Source: Xylona heveae TC161 (lineage: Eukaryota; Ascomycota; Xylonomycetes; Xylonales; Xylonaceae). Taken from it: 64,000 nt of DNA. Location: assembly GCF_001619985.1 (NCBI RefSeq), contig NW_017264194.1, positions 2,661,511 to 2,725,510 on the forward strand. The letters are read 5' to 3'. Numbering within the stretch: the stretch's first letter is position 1; every line of letters begins with the position of its first letter. Shown here in pieces: positions 1 to 12,306 of this stretch. The notes below the pieces were generated by a model that searched no databases, was not told the DNA's origin, and worked only from the letters and a program-made list of their open reading frames with translations. Position numbers and translations under genes: made by a program.

Positions 1-485
1 GAACAAAAAGTGTAGATTTGGCATAGGGCCGAGAGCGTTTGACTCTTTCGGCCGGAGCCAAAGCGTAGCTAATAGCTATGAGTAAAAGGCACTATGTGTA
101 TGGATGGTCGGTCCCCACCTCCGAGGAAGAGTTGTGCATGGGGGCTGGCACCAATAGTCCCAGAGAAATCACCTGGAACATCTACGCAAAAGTGAAACGT
201 CAATGCGATATTCAACTCAAAGGTAGGTCAAATAAATAAACCTAAGAAATGTTCCAGAAAAACCATAGGAAAGGCGCCGAATGTGGAATATCTGGGTGTT
301 TTTGCGATAAGGTCCGCGCTAGTGCACCGGTCTCGGATGACTCAGGAATTGGCGCGGAATTCTGGTCCAAAAGAACATTAAATGTCACATCCCGCACAAA
401 AGATCAACCCAGATCCAACCGCTCCCTCCACCCCTCAATCCGGCTTTTGGTAATATCCAAGATATTTCATTAGCCTCAGATCAAG
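1..485. other. upstream region of asparagine synthetase
   Basis: No gene is recognised. The stretch holds the promoter and leader of the asparagine synthetase gene, including a perfect TGACTCA at 338-344. A 74-codon ATG-initiated frame (249-473) ends 12 nt before the synthetase start. It resembles no protein known to me and would matter only as an upstream ORF if transcription starts before it. Confidence 0.5.
338..344 (+). promoter_or_regulatory. Gcn4/CpcA-type site TGACTCA
   Basis: A perfect TGACTCA lies 142 bp upstream of the asparagine synthetase ATG. This is the consensus of the bZIP activator Gcn4/CpcA, and asparagine synthetase genes are known general-amino-acid-control targets in yeast. 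One such 7-mer is expected by chance about every 8 kb counting both strands, so the position supports function but does not prove it. Confidence 0.6.
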
Positions 486-2752
486 ATGTGTGGTATTTTT
501 GCTTGCCATTGGTAAATATTGCCCATTTGCACTCTGGCTCACTTCAATGTGGGGTGAAGAGTGCCCCACCTTGATAGCAAAACGAATTGCTCATTACTTT
601 CTAACAGCCACCCTGATGTGCAAAAATTCAAGCCAACCGCTTTGAAATTGGCAAAGGCGTAAGCTCTTCTGTCCCCCATCTGTAACGCAACGAGGCTAAT
701 GTGCGGTGCAGCATCCGTCATCGTGGCCCTGACTGGAGTGCGTGAATCCCAACTGACTACTCTCACTGAGAAACATACTTACAATCGATAGGCGGAAACT
801 TGATCTCCAACAACACGAGTATGTATTTCTCTTGCCTGAGCCGGAACATTTCAGAACTAAGTGTGTAATATAGTTCTCGCACATGAGCGTCTCAGTATCG
901 TCGGCGTTGGTGAGTGGCGGAATCCTCCGCAAGGTCAGCTTCTCCCAAGGATCAGGCCAATGCTAAGTATTCACAGACTCCGGAGCACAGCCTCTGGTCA
1001 ATGACGAGAAAACCATTGCTCTTGCTGTCAACGGCGAGATCTACAACCACAGAATTCTCCGCAAAGGCCTGAAGAACCCGTATCACTTCCAGACCCACTC
1101 CGACTGCGAGGTTATCATTCCATTGGTAATGATCATTTTTCCACATTGCACAATTCCTTCAGCTGACCCTGTGTAGTATAAGGAACATGGACTGGACGCA
1201 CCGAAATATCTCGACGGAATGTTCGCTTGGGTTTTGTATGACAAGGAACAGGACCGTACCATCGCTGCGCGCGACCCTATCGGAGTGGTCAGTTTCTACC
1301 AAGGATTTTCCAGCAAGGAGCCTGGTGCTGTCTACTTCGCTTCCGAGCTGAAGTGCTTGCACCCCGTCTGCGACAAGATTGTTGCCTTCCCCCCCGGTCA
1401 CGTCTATGACTCCAAGACCGGCGAGATGACCAGATATTTCCAGCCCAACTGGTGGGATCCTACCAACGTGCCCTCTACGCCAGTGGACTACAAGTTGATT
1501 CGCGAGTCCCTTGAGAGGTCGGTTCGCAAGCGATTAATGGCCGAGGTCCCTTACGGTGTACTTCTGTCAGGTGGCCTGGATTCCAGTCTTGTGGCTGCCA
1601 TTGCTCAGCGCGAGACCCTCAAGTCAGAAGAGGCACGGAGGAAGCTGGGCTTGACTGATGCTCAGGCGCTCGAGAAATCTACCGACGGCCTTGTTGGAAT
1701 CAACGACGACAATGAACTGTCCTCTGTCACAATCCTCCCGCAGCTTAACTCTTTCTCCATTGGCCTTCCTGGCGCTCCGGATACCAAAGCCGCCCTTGAA
1801 GTCGCCAAGTTTTTGGGTACAAGACACCACGACTTCACTTTTACCATCGAGGAGGGCCTTGATGCTCTCTCCGACGTTATTTTCCATCTGGAAACCTACG
1901 ATGTTACTACAATTCGCGCGTCGACTCCTATGTTCCTCCTCAGCCGTAAAATCAAGGCGATGGGCGTGAAGATGGTCCTCAGTGGAGAGGGTAGTGACGA
2001 GATCTTCGGTGGCTATCTCTACTTCCATGCCGCTCCGGATAGGAAGGCGTTCCACGAGGAGACTGTTCGAAGGGTCAAGAACTTACATTTGGCCGACTGC
2101 TTGCGAGCCAACAAGTCTACGTCTGCGTGGGGTCTCGAAGCCCGCGTTCCTTTCCTTGACAAACAGGTTAGTCATGTTTTCCACTGACCCGTTCCCTGAA
2201 TGCTAATTTTGGATGAAGTTCTTGGAAACGTCGATGAGTGTGGATCCCGCAGAGAAGATGATTACGAAGGATAGAATCGAAAAATACATCCTGCGCAAGG
2301 CATTTGACACTAGCGACGAGCCTGACAACCCCCCATACCTCCCTGAACATATCCTGTGGAGACAGAAGGAGCAATTTAGTGATGGCGTCGGCTATGGCTG
2401 GATTGATGCCCTCAAGGACAACGCCGAGATCCATGTCACCGATGAGGACATGAAGAACCCTAAGCCTGAGTGGGGTGATGATATCCCTGATTCTAAGGAG
2501 GCGTAAGTTTCAATATGTTTGCATCCTTAAAGCACGGTACTGAGAACCGCTACAGTTACTGGTATCGCACAATGTTTGACGAACACTTCCCACCAACCTG
2601 CGCTTCTACTGTCATGCGCTGGACCCCGACCTGGTCCAAGCAGACCGACCCGAGTGGACGGTAAGTTATGTGAACCTTAATCCTACCCGGACCACGCTGA
2701 CTTTCTCAGGGCTATCTCGTCTCACGTCGCCCGTTACGATGGCAAAGAGTAG
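486..2752 (+). CDS. ASN2: asparagine synthetase (glutamine-hydrolysing)
   Basis: This enzyme makes asparagine from aspartate, glutamine and ATP in the cytosol. The protein starts MCGIFAC, so Cys2 is the glutaminase nucleophile once Met is removed. The N-terminal Ntn domain continues with [16 protein letters not shown] and AVNGEIYNH. The synthetase domain carries the PP-loop SGGLDSS and the SGEGSDE motif, and the protein ends HVARYDGKE. The length is about 570 aa, usual for fungi. The first 1.2 kb is broken by five introns: coding exons begin at 486, about 602, about 711, 792 (only 27 nt, to 818), 874 and about 979. The phase works at each join and restores the family sequence [10 protein letters not shown]. 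Further introns follow near 2170, 2505 and 2660. Confidence 0.96.
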
Positions 2753-3281
2753 GCCCGTAACTTTTACACTGGGTAAAGCCGGTGTTGAAGTTGATTCAAA
2801 ACAGTCTCAAGATTCCCCGGGTAAACCTGGGGCCCAAATCAAGTTCTGGGTTTTTGTGCAATTAGTTTCGTCATACAATATCCTTTTGGTCGTCCATAGA
2901 ACCCTTGCTAGTCAGTTCAAAAGTATTGCGGATCTGGTAAGCTTGTAGATACGATAGTTATAAAAAGTACCACCAGTTAATGGCAATTCTGGAACACTCA
3001 ATAGTAATGTTGTAATTTCCATGTGTTTTGCCCGTGTGGATCAAGCTCTAATATCGGATGCCGTATGATTGGGTGTCCTGTGAGGTTGCGTCGTTGCCAA
3101 GCGAGAGCTGTCAGCAACCAATCACAGGCGCCAGTCTGCCACGTCCCTTTCCTCTCCGATGCCATGCTACTCTCTCTCACCTTGCCCCCCAAACTCTTCT
3201 GTCCTCAATATACTAGATAACAATTCCCTGCTCTATTAACCCGTGCCAATCCAGGCAAATTCCATTGATTTATTCATCAAA
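2753..3281. other. intergenic: asparagine synthetase 3' end and porin promoter
   Basis: This holds the synthetase 3' flank and the porin promoter. The proximal part has a CCAATCA box (CCAAT at 3118-3122), a CT-rich stretch (3145-3205) and an ATACTAGATAA run near 3210. The open frames here are short and resemble nothing. Confidence 0.5.
3118..3122 (+). promoter_or_regulatory. CCAAT box upstream of porin
   Basis: The sequence AACCAATCACA places a CCAATCA motif 160 bp upstream of the porin ATG. That fits the preferred context of the HapB/C/E CCAAT-binding complex, which supports genes of mitochondrial function in aspergilli. The assignment rests on motif and distance only. Confidence 0.4.
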
Positions 3282-4559
3282 ATGGCTGTTCCCGCTTTCT
3301 CCGACATCACCAAGGCCAGCAACGACGTACGCAATAGTCCGACTTTTGAGTTGATACGTTGTTGAGCATCCAAAACTGATTTTCTCATAGCTTCTGAACA
3401 AGGACTTCTACCACACCTCCGCCGGTAATTCCACCCTTTTGCTAACTCGCAAGGTGAATGACCTGCTAATGTTCTCTAGCTACCCTTGAGGTTAAGTCCA
3501 AGGCCCCCAATGGCGTCAGCTTCAACGTGAAGGGCCGCTCTGCCCACGAGGGTCCTATCGGAGGCCAGGTAATGCGACTTCCCCCCTTGCGAACCAGAAG
3601 TTCACAAGAATTCAATGCGCTAACAATTCAACCATGTAGATTGAGGCCAAGTACGCTGATGCGCCTTCTGGTAATACTCTCCAATTCATCTGCTTTGCGC
3701 TGCAGTTCACCGCCTTAGCTTGGATCTTCGGTCTCCTTCGCTCTTTTGTGATGGCTTTATTAACACATCCGGTGTTGCAGGTTTGACCCTCACTCAGGCC
3801 TGGACCACTCTCAACTCTCTTGACACCAAGGTTGAGCTTGACAACACCATTGCCAAGGGCCTCAAGGCCGAGGTCTTGACCCAGTTCCTCCCCAGCACCC
3901 AGTCCAAGGGTGCCAAGCTCAACCTGTACTTCAAGCAGCCCAACTTCAACGCTCGCGCTTTCTTCGACCTTTTGAAGGGCCCCACCGCTGTCGTTGACGC
4001 TGTTCTTGGCCACGACGGTTTCCTCGTCGGTGCCGAGGCCGGTTACGATGTTCAGAAGGCTGCTATCACCAAGTACTCCGCCGCCGTCGGCTACAACGCT
4101 GCTCAGTACAGCGCTGGCATCACTGCCACCAACAACTTGAGCGTTTTCTCCGCTGCCTACTACCACAAGGTTAACTCGCAGGTTGAGGCTGGCGCTAAGG
4201 CTACCTGGGACTCCAAGTCCGGCGACAAGGTCGGCCTTGAGGTTGCCAGCAAGTACCGCCTCGACCCTACCTCTTTCGCCAAGGTACGTCCTCTCAACTT
4301 GCATGAAGGGCAATTTTTTTTCTTTTTAATTTTGCTAACTCTTGTTGCAATACAGGCTAAGATCAATGACCGCGGCATTGCCGCTCTTGCCTACAACGTC
4401 CTCCTCCGCCCTGGTGTCACTCTTGGCCTTGGTGCCTCTTTCGACACTCAGAAGCTCAACGAGGCTGCCCACAAGGTATGCAAATTAATCTCAACCAGAA
4501 AAAGGGCTCATGCTAATTCACCTGGCTAGGTTGGCGCCAGCTTCACCTTCGAGGCTTAA
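3282..4559 (+). CDS. por1: mitochondrial outer-membrane porin (VDAC)
   Basis: This is the voltage-dependent anion channel of the mitochondrial outer membrane, which passes ATP, ADP and small metabolites. Seven exons join in phase: 3282-3326, 3391-3424, 3480-3568, 3640-3670, 3781-4283, 4356-4475 and 4530-4559. They give 283 aa, the usual fungal porin length. The protein starts MAVPAFSDITKASND, contains the GLTLTQAW and KLNLYFKQPN beta strands and ends VGASFTFEA. Four of the introns fall in the first quarter, and the coding sequence is C-rich at third positions, which suggests high expression. A CCAAT box lies 160 bp upstream. Confidence 0.97.
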
Positions 4560-4810
4560 ATTGAAACATGATCTAGACGTAGCCGAAGGGGTAGTGGGTA
4601 TCTCATTTTTGAAAAAGGGAGCCCCAAGGTGTCAGCAATGGTAATTGTGGGAACATAATTTGATTGCCGATCTGTAAATTAATCAAAGTATACGATTTTC
4701 CGTACAGCCTTTGCGCGTCTTTTCTAATTTTTACATTTTACCCTATCTGTGCTTAATTGTAATGGACGATGAAGATGATCGGCTGCGCCATTAGTGATTC
4801 TCAAAGCGAC

Positions 4811-5682
4811 TTAGCTTTGATCGTCCTTTTTCTTCTTCTGAAACTTCCTTTCGAACAAGCCCGGTAGGAAAATAGCCAAGGAAAGAACTCCCCCAACAAG
4901 GATGAAATTGATCAAAACGCTCCCACCCGGCTCACGAATATGTGATTTTGATGCTTCGCGCCTTCGGCGCCTAACCTCCTGTTGCTCCTGGGACCGAAGA
5001 TGCCTCTCCCGATCAAAATGTGGTACATCATCGTCCAGCCCGCTGGTAGGTCCACCGGGCCCAAATCCGCCATCAGAGCGCCGGGAAGAATTTCCTGAAG
5101 CCGAAAAGTCGGCCTGGGCCCCTCTTGATTCTTGGTGTGCATCCCAGCCTCCGCTGCGGTAGAAGCTTGGTGGAGGCCCACGGAATGGTGTACGCCTCCG
5201 GCTCAGACCAGTTGCGGGTCTGGCACCAGCGGGACCTGTCGTGCCTCCATATGCGGCTCGGCGGTCCCTTAGAGTCGAAGACGTTTGCTGAAGATGCTGA
5301 TCATAGGTCTTCCGCTTGTGTGGGCTACCCAAAATTGCGTAAGCCTCGGATATCTTTACGAATCTTGACGAGGCGCCAGGGTCTTTGGGGTTGCGATCCG
5401 GATGATGGGTCTTGGATAGGCTATAGAATTGTCTGATTATCACAGTAAGATTTTTTGTACAAAAGTAAACAAATAAGTATTGAGAAAAGAAGGGTGTTTA
5501 TCCATATACTTTTTCACTTCGGCCTGCGAAGCTGAAAGTTCCAGACCCAAAATCTCATAATGATTTAGATGCTCGCTGTGCCTTGGGAAACTCGAATGGA
5601 GAGCGGCGCGTTGGCAACAGCAGAACGCCGATAATTTTTCAGTGCATGGATGCAGAAGGATAGACGACAGGCGTAACGGCAT
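4811..5682 (-). CDS. J-domain protein, mitochondrial or membrane-anchored
   Basis: This is a DnaJ-type co-chaperone that would stimulate an Hsp70. The first exon (from 5682) encodes a basic, Ser/Cys-rich leader followed by HYEILGLELSASQAEVKK. After a short intron near 5445-5510 the J domain continues as FYSLSKTHHPDRNP with the essential HPD, then ISEAYAILGSPHKRKTYD. A Gly/Arg/Pro-rich linker follows, and a single hydrophobic segment (VLINFILVGGVLSLAIFL) lies near the C-terminus before a Lys-rich tail ending KKKKDDQS. No zinc finger or DnaJ C-terminal domain is present, so it is a class C J-protein. The leader suggests mitochondria, but an ER location cannot be excluded. The gene is divergent from MetAP2. 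Confidence 0.88.
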
Positions 5683-5999
5683 CCCTCATTCTTAAAGATT
5701 ACAATTGATTGATATTTTAGAGATAAAAACCCAATAAATTTCCAAAGATAAATTGAGTGTGGGTTTTGTTGAATTATTGAGTTATGACGTTGGCGGAATG
5801 GCCATTATCCTTTAATCTGATCATCTGATAAATTAGCAAGGGCGGGGTAGCGGCTTTCGGGTTTCGGCTACGGGGACATAACGTGACAAAGGTGCAAATT
5901 TGCAGCCTGATGCGGGTTCTCGTGTAGCCTACACCTACCATTTGGTCAATTCTTCTCAGAGGGTTCGCAGCTCCAAGAATTACCTTGTCACGAGGCAAG
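5683..5999. promoter_or_regulatory. divergent promoter, J-protein / MetAP2
   Basis: A 317-bp spacer separates two start codons facing away from each other. The left half is AT-rich and the right half is mixed. No specific binding site is clear to me. Confidence 0.45.
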
Positions 6000-7670
<1,671 letters not shown>

Positions 7671-8641
7671 TTGCTTCTGAAAATGAAGCTTGTCGAATGT
7701 ACTGAGCAATCGAAGTCTGAATAGGCTTTCCTATAGGAACAGACTGGGAGCTAGAAATGCTGTCTTATCTGCTTGTCAAGGAATGAGTAACAAAGCCTTG
7801 AAATAAACAATGCAATTATAAATAAAAAATATTTTTTTTGAACATTTTGCCTTTAATTTATAATGTCTAGGTACCTGGGCACGTATTCTTTTGAATGACT
7901 ATGGAATGAGTCAAGGGGGCATTAAATGTTCCATTGCAATAATTTCGTATGCCGCATCGTACTATCAAAGGGACAAATTATCGTCTTCTTGATATATATG
8001 GGATATGAAGGAACCCGAAAGCTCTCTGACGAATGGGTGGATTGTCCTGCAGAGAACGTAAGACGGGTGATCTGATAAGATCTTCTGAGACACACGTTTA
8101 CCCCTGATCGCTCGGATTGCGGGACCCCTTGCTTTAGCGACAGCTCAATAAGATGCGATGCCTTTCCACGCATGACCCCTACTGCAATTCATCCCTGGTA
8201 GGACACACATCGTACCATGACCTTGGTGTCATAAAAAGCAGTTTCTGGTTTTACTTTGTTGAATTCTCTAGCCATGCAGTACTGTAACGATGAAATATCC
8301 CATGTCACATATTCAAAATTCCCCTGTTCTTCGTATATGCCAGATGCCATTCTGATTTGTTAAGACACCGAGGGAGACCAAGTGGACCACGGTTACTCTA
8401 AGTGTTCCTTCCAACCCACCGCCCCTTGACGCCTCAGCCCACATTTCCCTGTAGGGGCGCGGGGGGGTGCAAGAGCCCGATATAGCTATCAAATTGCCAC
8501 TCGTTGCAGCCAATCTTAAAAGCTACACTCGTACAAAATCTTCTCATACAACCTTTGTCCAACCCTTAGCACCTCATCTTTCCGGGCTCTTTTGAAGCTC
8601 GTAAACACTACGGCCTCGGCAGACTGGTTTTGAGATTAAGC
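7671..8641. other. intergenic: MetAP2 3' end and desaturase promoter
   Basis: The first 200 bases are AT-rich 3' flank, with an A/T run near 7820-7840. The rest is upstream of the desaturase. Close to the gene are a G run (8462-8467) and a CCAAT box (8510-8514). Short frames here resemble nothing. Confidence 0.45.
8510..8514 (+). promoter_or_regulatory. CCAAT box upstream of desaturase
   Basis: CCAAT lies about 130 bp upstream of the desaturase start codon, a usual distance for the fungal CCAAT-binding complex. The assignment rests on motif and position only. Confidence 0.3.
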
Positions 8642-9960
8642 ATGCCATCGACTGTGACGACAACATCTGCGCGGCCTGTGCCGGACACAGCAAAGCCCGT
8701 GGCCCGCAAAGAATTTCCCAAGGAAGCAGAGCCGCCATCAATGGGACGTGATGCTCACGACTTCTTCTGGGCGTCCACCGAGGAGCCTCATCGAACACGA
8801 CGCAAGGCTATTATCAAGGCCCATCCCGAGGTACGTGTCTCTGCCCCAGGTTCGACCACTCTTGTGTTCTGCCACTGACAGCAGCCGGTTTCAAAAAGGT
8901 TACCAAACTATGCGGCACGGAGCCCTTGACGAAATATGTCGTCTTCGGCGTCGTTTCTCTCCAAATTACTTGCGCATACCTTCTTCGAAATACCAGCATA
9001 TTATCGTGGCCGTTCCTATTGACCGCATACGTCATTGGCGCGACTGCCAACCAGAACCTTTTCCTCGCCATCCACGAAATCTCGCACAACCTGGCCTTCA
9101 AGTCTCCCCTGCTCAACCGCTGGTTTGCCATCTTTGCAAACCTCCCCATTGGCATCCCGTACAGCGCGGCCTTCCGAGTAAGTAGAGTTCTCATCAACAA
9201 AATAAAGCCAGAGTAGCCATCAACTAACGCCTTTCGATGTTTTCTCAACAAACAGCCATATCATCTTACGCACCACAAATCTCTCGGCGTCGATGGCCTC
9301 GATACAGATCTCCCCACAGCCGTTGAGGCACTCTTCCTTGATTCAATCCTAGGAAAGGCCTTTTTCTGCACGTTCCAGATCCTATTCTACGCACTTCGCC
9401 CGATGATGGTGTATCAGCTTCCTGTGACGCCAATTCACTTATGCAACGTCTTTGTACAAGTCATTTTTGACCTGGCCATGTTTCACTTTGTCGGCGGAAA
9501 AGCTATCATGTACTTCTTGATTAGCTCCTTCTTGGCAGGCTCTCTGCACCCATGTGCCGGTCATTTCATCGCAGAGCATTACGTCTTTGAGAAAACAGCG
9601 CCTGGAACGATTGATCCCAAGACCGAGGCCCCTCTGCCAGAGACATACTCGTATTACGGCGCGCTCAATCTGCTTACTTACAATGTCGGTTTACACAATG
9701 AGCATCACGATTTCCCGGCTGTGCCGTGGACTCGCCTGCCCGCGCTTCATGAAATGGCGCGTGAGTTTTATGCGGATCTCCCGCGACATGATAGCTGGGT
9801 TGGCGTCATCTGGCAGTTTATTTGGGACAAGGAAGTCAGTCTTTGGTGCCGCGTGAAGCGGAAGGAGGGCGGCCGATTGGTTGGCGGCGCATCTGGATGG
9901 AAGGAAGAAGAGTTAGGAGCGAATGAGGCCAAGGGTGTACCGATTCCTGGCGTGAAATAA
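8642..9960 (+). CDS. DES1: sphingolipid delta-4 desaturase (dihydroceramide desaturase)
   Basis: This ER membrane di-iron enzyme introduces the 4,5-trans double bond into dihydroceramide, on the glucosylceramide branch. Three exons are visible: 8642-8830, about 8899-9179 and about 9256-9960. The protein begins with the family's N-terminal motif HDFFWASTEEPH. The three His boxes are present: HEISHN, HLTHHKSLG and HNEHHDFP. Between them lie hydrophobic stretches such as YVVFGVVSLQITCAYLL and FLLTAYVIGA. A short hydrophilic tail ends GVPIPGVK. Length, about 390 aa, is normal. It converges with the VAP gene, with about 600 bp between stops. Confidence 0.94.
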
Positions 9961-10566
9961 GCATTAGAGCGGGACAAAAGAATCATTTGCTTTTCTTAGG
10001 TTCGAATGGGTGCTCGCAGAGAATATAGAGAGAGCTGGATTAAAAGTGGCGTTTGTGGATTTCACTAAAATTGAAGATATTTTTTATACGAGAATGGCTA
10101 TTGCAGCAATAAAGACATTTCAGAGCTTCTGAAATACTTTGAGAAAACGTCATTGGAAAAGGATATGTCTGATTTAAATTCATGTTCTAAGAGCATAAAT
10201 TTACAGAAACGTAAGCGCTTCAGGGCATTGTAGCAGGAATAACAGACCATGAAAAAACCATTAGTAAATGAGGAAAAAAAAAGCGAGGAGCTTATAATTC
10301 ATGTGCTCAAACGGACAACACAACTGTGGCGCAGAAATAGGGAATAACAAAGGCTCCTGAAAAGAGAAGACAAATATGAAGGGTGTCAGAACATTAGGAC
10401 CCATAACCTTGAGTTTCACCCGACGTTTACCGGACAGGGCCTGCATCAAGTCTTAATAGTAGACCACCTTGCTCAGCTTATCGTAAGAAAGACGCTAATT
10501 GGCGCAGTATGAAGACGAAGTAGTCGACCAGAGTCTCCTCTTGCATTGAATTCTTCCTGGCGACCC
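9961..10566. other. convergent 3' region, desaturase / VAP
   Basis: This AT-rich sequence lies between two stop codons facing each other. It should hold both 3' UTRs and poly(A) signals. I see no gene or repeat in it. Confidence 0.5.
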
Positions 10567-11741
10567 CTAGAAGAAAAAGTACGCAAGCAGGAAACTTATA
10601 AGGCACAGCGCGGCCACAATCTGGACGGGCACTCCGCTTGCTGCGGCTTGTTGCTGTTGGACGCCGGCGCTAGCGGTAGAGCCTTGTTTGAAATTTTGGG
10701 GTGTGGTGGTGCTCTTCCTCTGTCGCAAGCCCGATTCCTCCAGCTGTCTCTGTAAGCCAGAAATGGTCGCATGCGCATCCGCGAGTTGAGAGTCAGCATT
10801 GCCGCTAGAAGTCGAGGCTCGCTCAAAGGTTTCCGGATTATTGGCAGTGTTGACAATGTGGCCCAGGTCCTTGCTGTCCTCAGGACGAGACTCGGGCTTG
10901 GATACCGGACCAACAGGGGCAGTGGCGTTAGAGCTTGAAGGGCTTTGCTCAGAATAAACAGACCGATAAGCGGGCGGGCTCGATGCTCCTGCATCCGCGC
11001 CAGACTTGAAAAGTGTCAGTCAGCATGATAATTGGCAAGAGTAGAAGACGAGCCCAAACATACAGCACCGTTCGGGGTCTCAGACTCTGCCGGGAGAAAG
11101 ACGACCCTAATCTTCCTCTCCTGGATAGATGATTTCGAAGTCTTTTCCACATGTGCCCACTGAAGAGTGTTAGTTTCTCCCAATCTTTTCAAAACAACCA
11201 GGGTGAACGAACGATTGCGGCTACATTGGAGAATTCCTGATCAGCGCTGACAGCCACTGACTGTACGAGGAATTTGTCTCGGCACCTAGCATCCGCCGGG
11301 GGATCCTCTTTCATGGCTTGGAGCAGAACTGTGGCCTATGTCAATGTCGCTGTTTGGCATGTCCAATTGTGAAACGCTTACCTTGAACCTCGACCTCCTT
11401 CCCAGATTCTATGCGTCCAGAGTTCGGCCTGACACAGTATCTATTGACAAGATTTAGCAAAGAAACGGAAGGTCGCGTCGAATGACGTACTGTTTGGGCG
11501 CAGTAGTTTTAACCTAGAATAACCTAGATTAGCAGGTGAACGTAAATAGGAGAAGGAGCGTGAGACTGTACCTTAAAAGCGACAGGCTCTGGATTGTTGT
11601 TGATGAGGCGTAAGACCTGCGCGACCTCTCTCGTAAATGGGCCTGCAAGGCTAATCAGTTTACCACTCATGTGCCATTCATACTCGAAGCAGGAAACCAA
11701 CGTCGGAAGCCGAGCTCCGGAGGATGGAGTTCGATAGACAT
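10567..11741 (-). CDS. SCS2: VAP/Scs2-family ER membrane protein (MSP domain)
   Basis: This is a tail-anchored ER protein that recruits FFAT-motif proteins at membrane contact sites and helps lipid regulation. The start MSIELHPPELGFR opens the MSP domain. After an intron the frame resumes as RPFTREVAQVLRLINNN, then FKVKTTAPKQYCVRPNSG, the signature FFAT-binding surface. It continues through VQVLLQAMKEDPPADARC and KSSIQERKIRVVFLPAE. A coiled-coil region (DAHATISGLQRQLEES) is followed by a Gln/Ala linker and one C-terminal membrane anchor, VPVQIVAALCLISFLLAYF. The gene has about five introns. The real frame is broken into pieces too short to stand out as single ORFs, so simple ORF scans miss it. 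Confidence 0.93.
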
Positions 11742-12306
11742 GATGAAAGTCGCTTAGGAAAGTCGTAGAATCTATCGATTCACTACTTGGAAAACAAAAG
11801 AAGGACTGAGCAGTGTCAAAGTGTAGACTGCGAGACAGACGGGCGCTGCACAGCTAGAAGAGAGTTGTTAGGGAAGAGAAAGAGTGCGATGGGAGAGTTA
11901 CAGGCGTAAGTCGACAACGATGATGTCGGGGCTGGTACCGAGCATGCGAGGCCCGTCCCGCTTCAATGCAGCTTGACAACATTTGTAATAGGTTCTGTGA
12001 ATTTTCTCACAACAAAGATAATGCCTTTCTTTCTCTAAACATTTACGTAATTTCTAGTATTCACTTCTAGCCTCTATTTTCACTCTCCTGGAATATTTTA
12101 TTTGTGAACCCACCTGCCTTTGTCCCCTACGGTAAGTCATGTATATAATATCTGGGGTAACTACGTAGGTACTTGTAACTGTAATATTACCCAAACGAGC
12201 CGAGCCATTTCATCATTTAGTCTCTATCGCCGTCAGAGCTACCGAGCTATCTAAACTTCAGCACAGGTTCCTTGGTTCCAACTAGAGCTCAAACAGACCA
12301 CCCATC
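11742..12306. promoter_or_regulatory. divergent promoter, VAP / UBX protein
   Basis: A 565-bp spacer separates two outward-facing start codons. The middle (12000-12110) is pyrimidine-rich and AT-rich. No specific site is convincing. Confidence 0.4.

Noticed and set aside
3612-4313. 233-codon minus-strand frame opposite porin
   Set aside because: It is the antisense of the porin main exon, caused by strong codon bias.
7907-7913. TGAGTCA downstream of MetAP2
   Set aside because: About eight such 7-mers are expected by chance in 64 kb. This one is over 700 bp from the next start and not in a fitting promoter.
10596-10994. 132-codon minus-strand frame in the VAP gene
   Set aside because: It is in the wrong frame. 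The correct frame in the same stretch reads the VAP coiled coil and membrane anchor.
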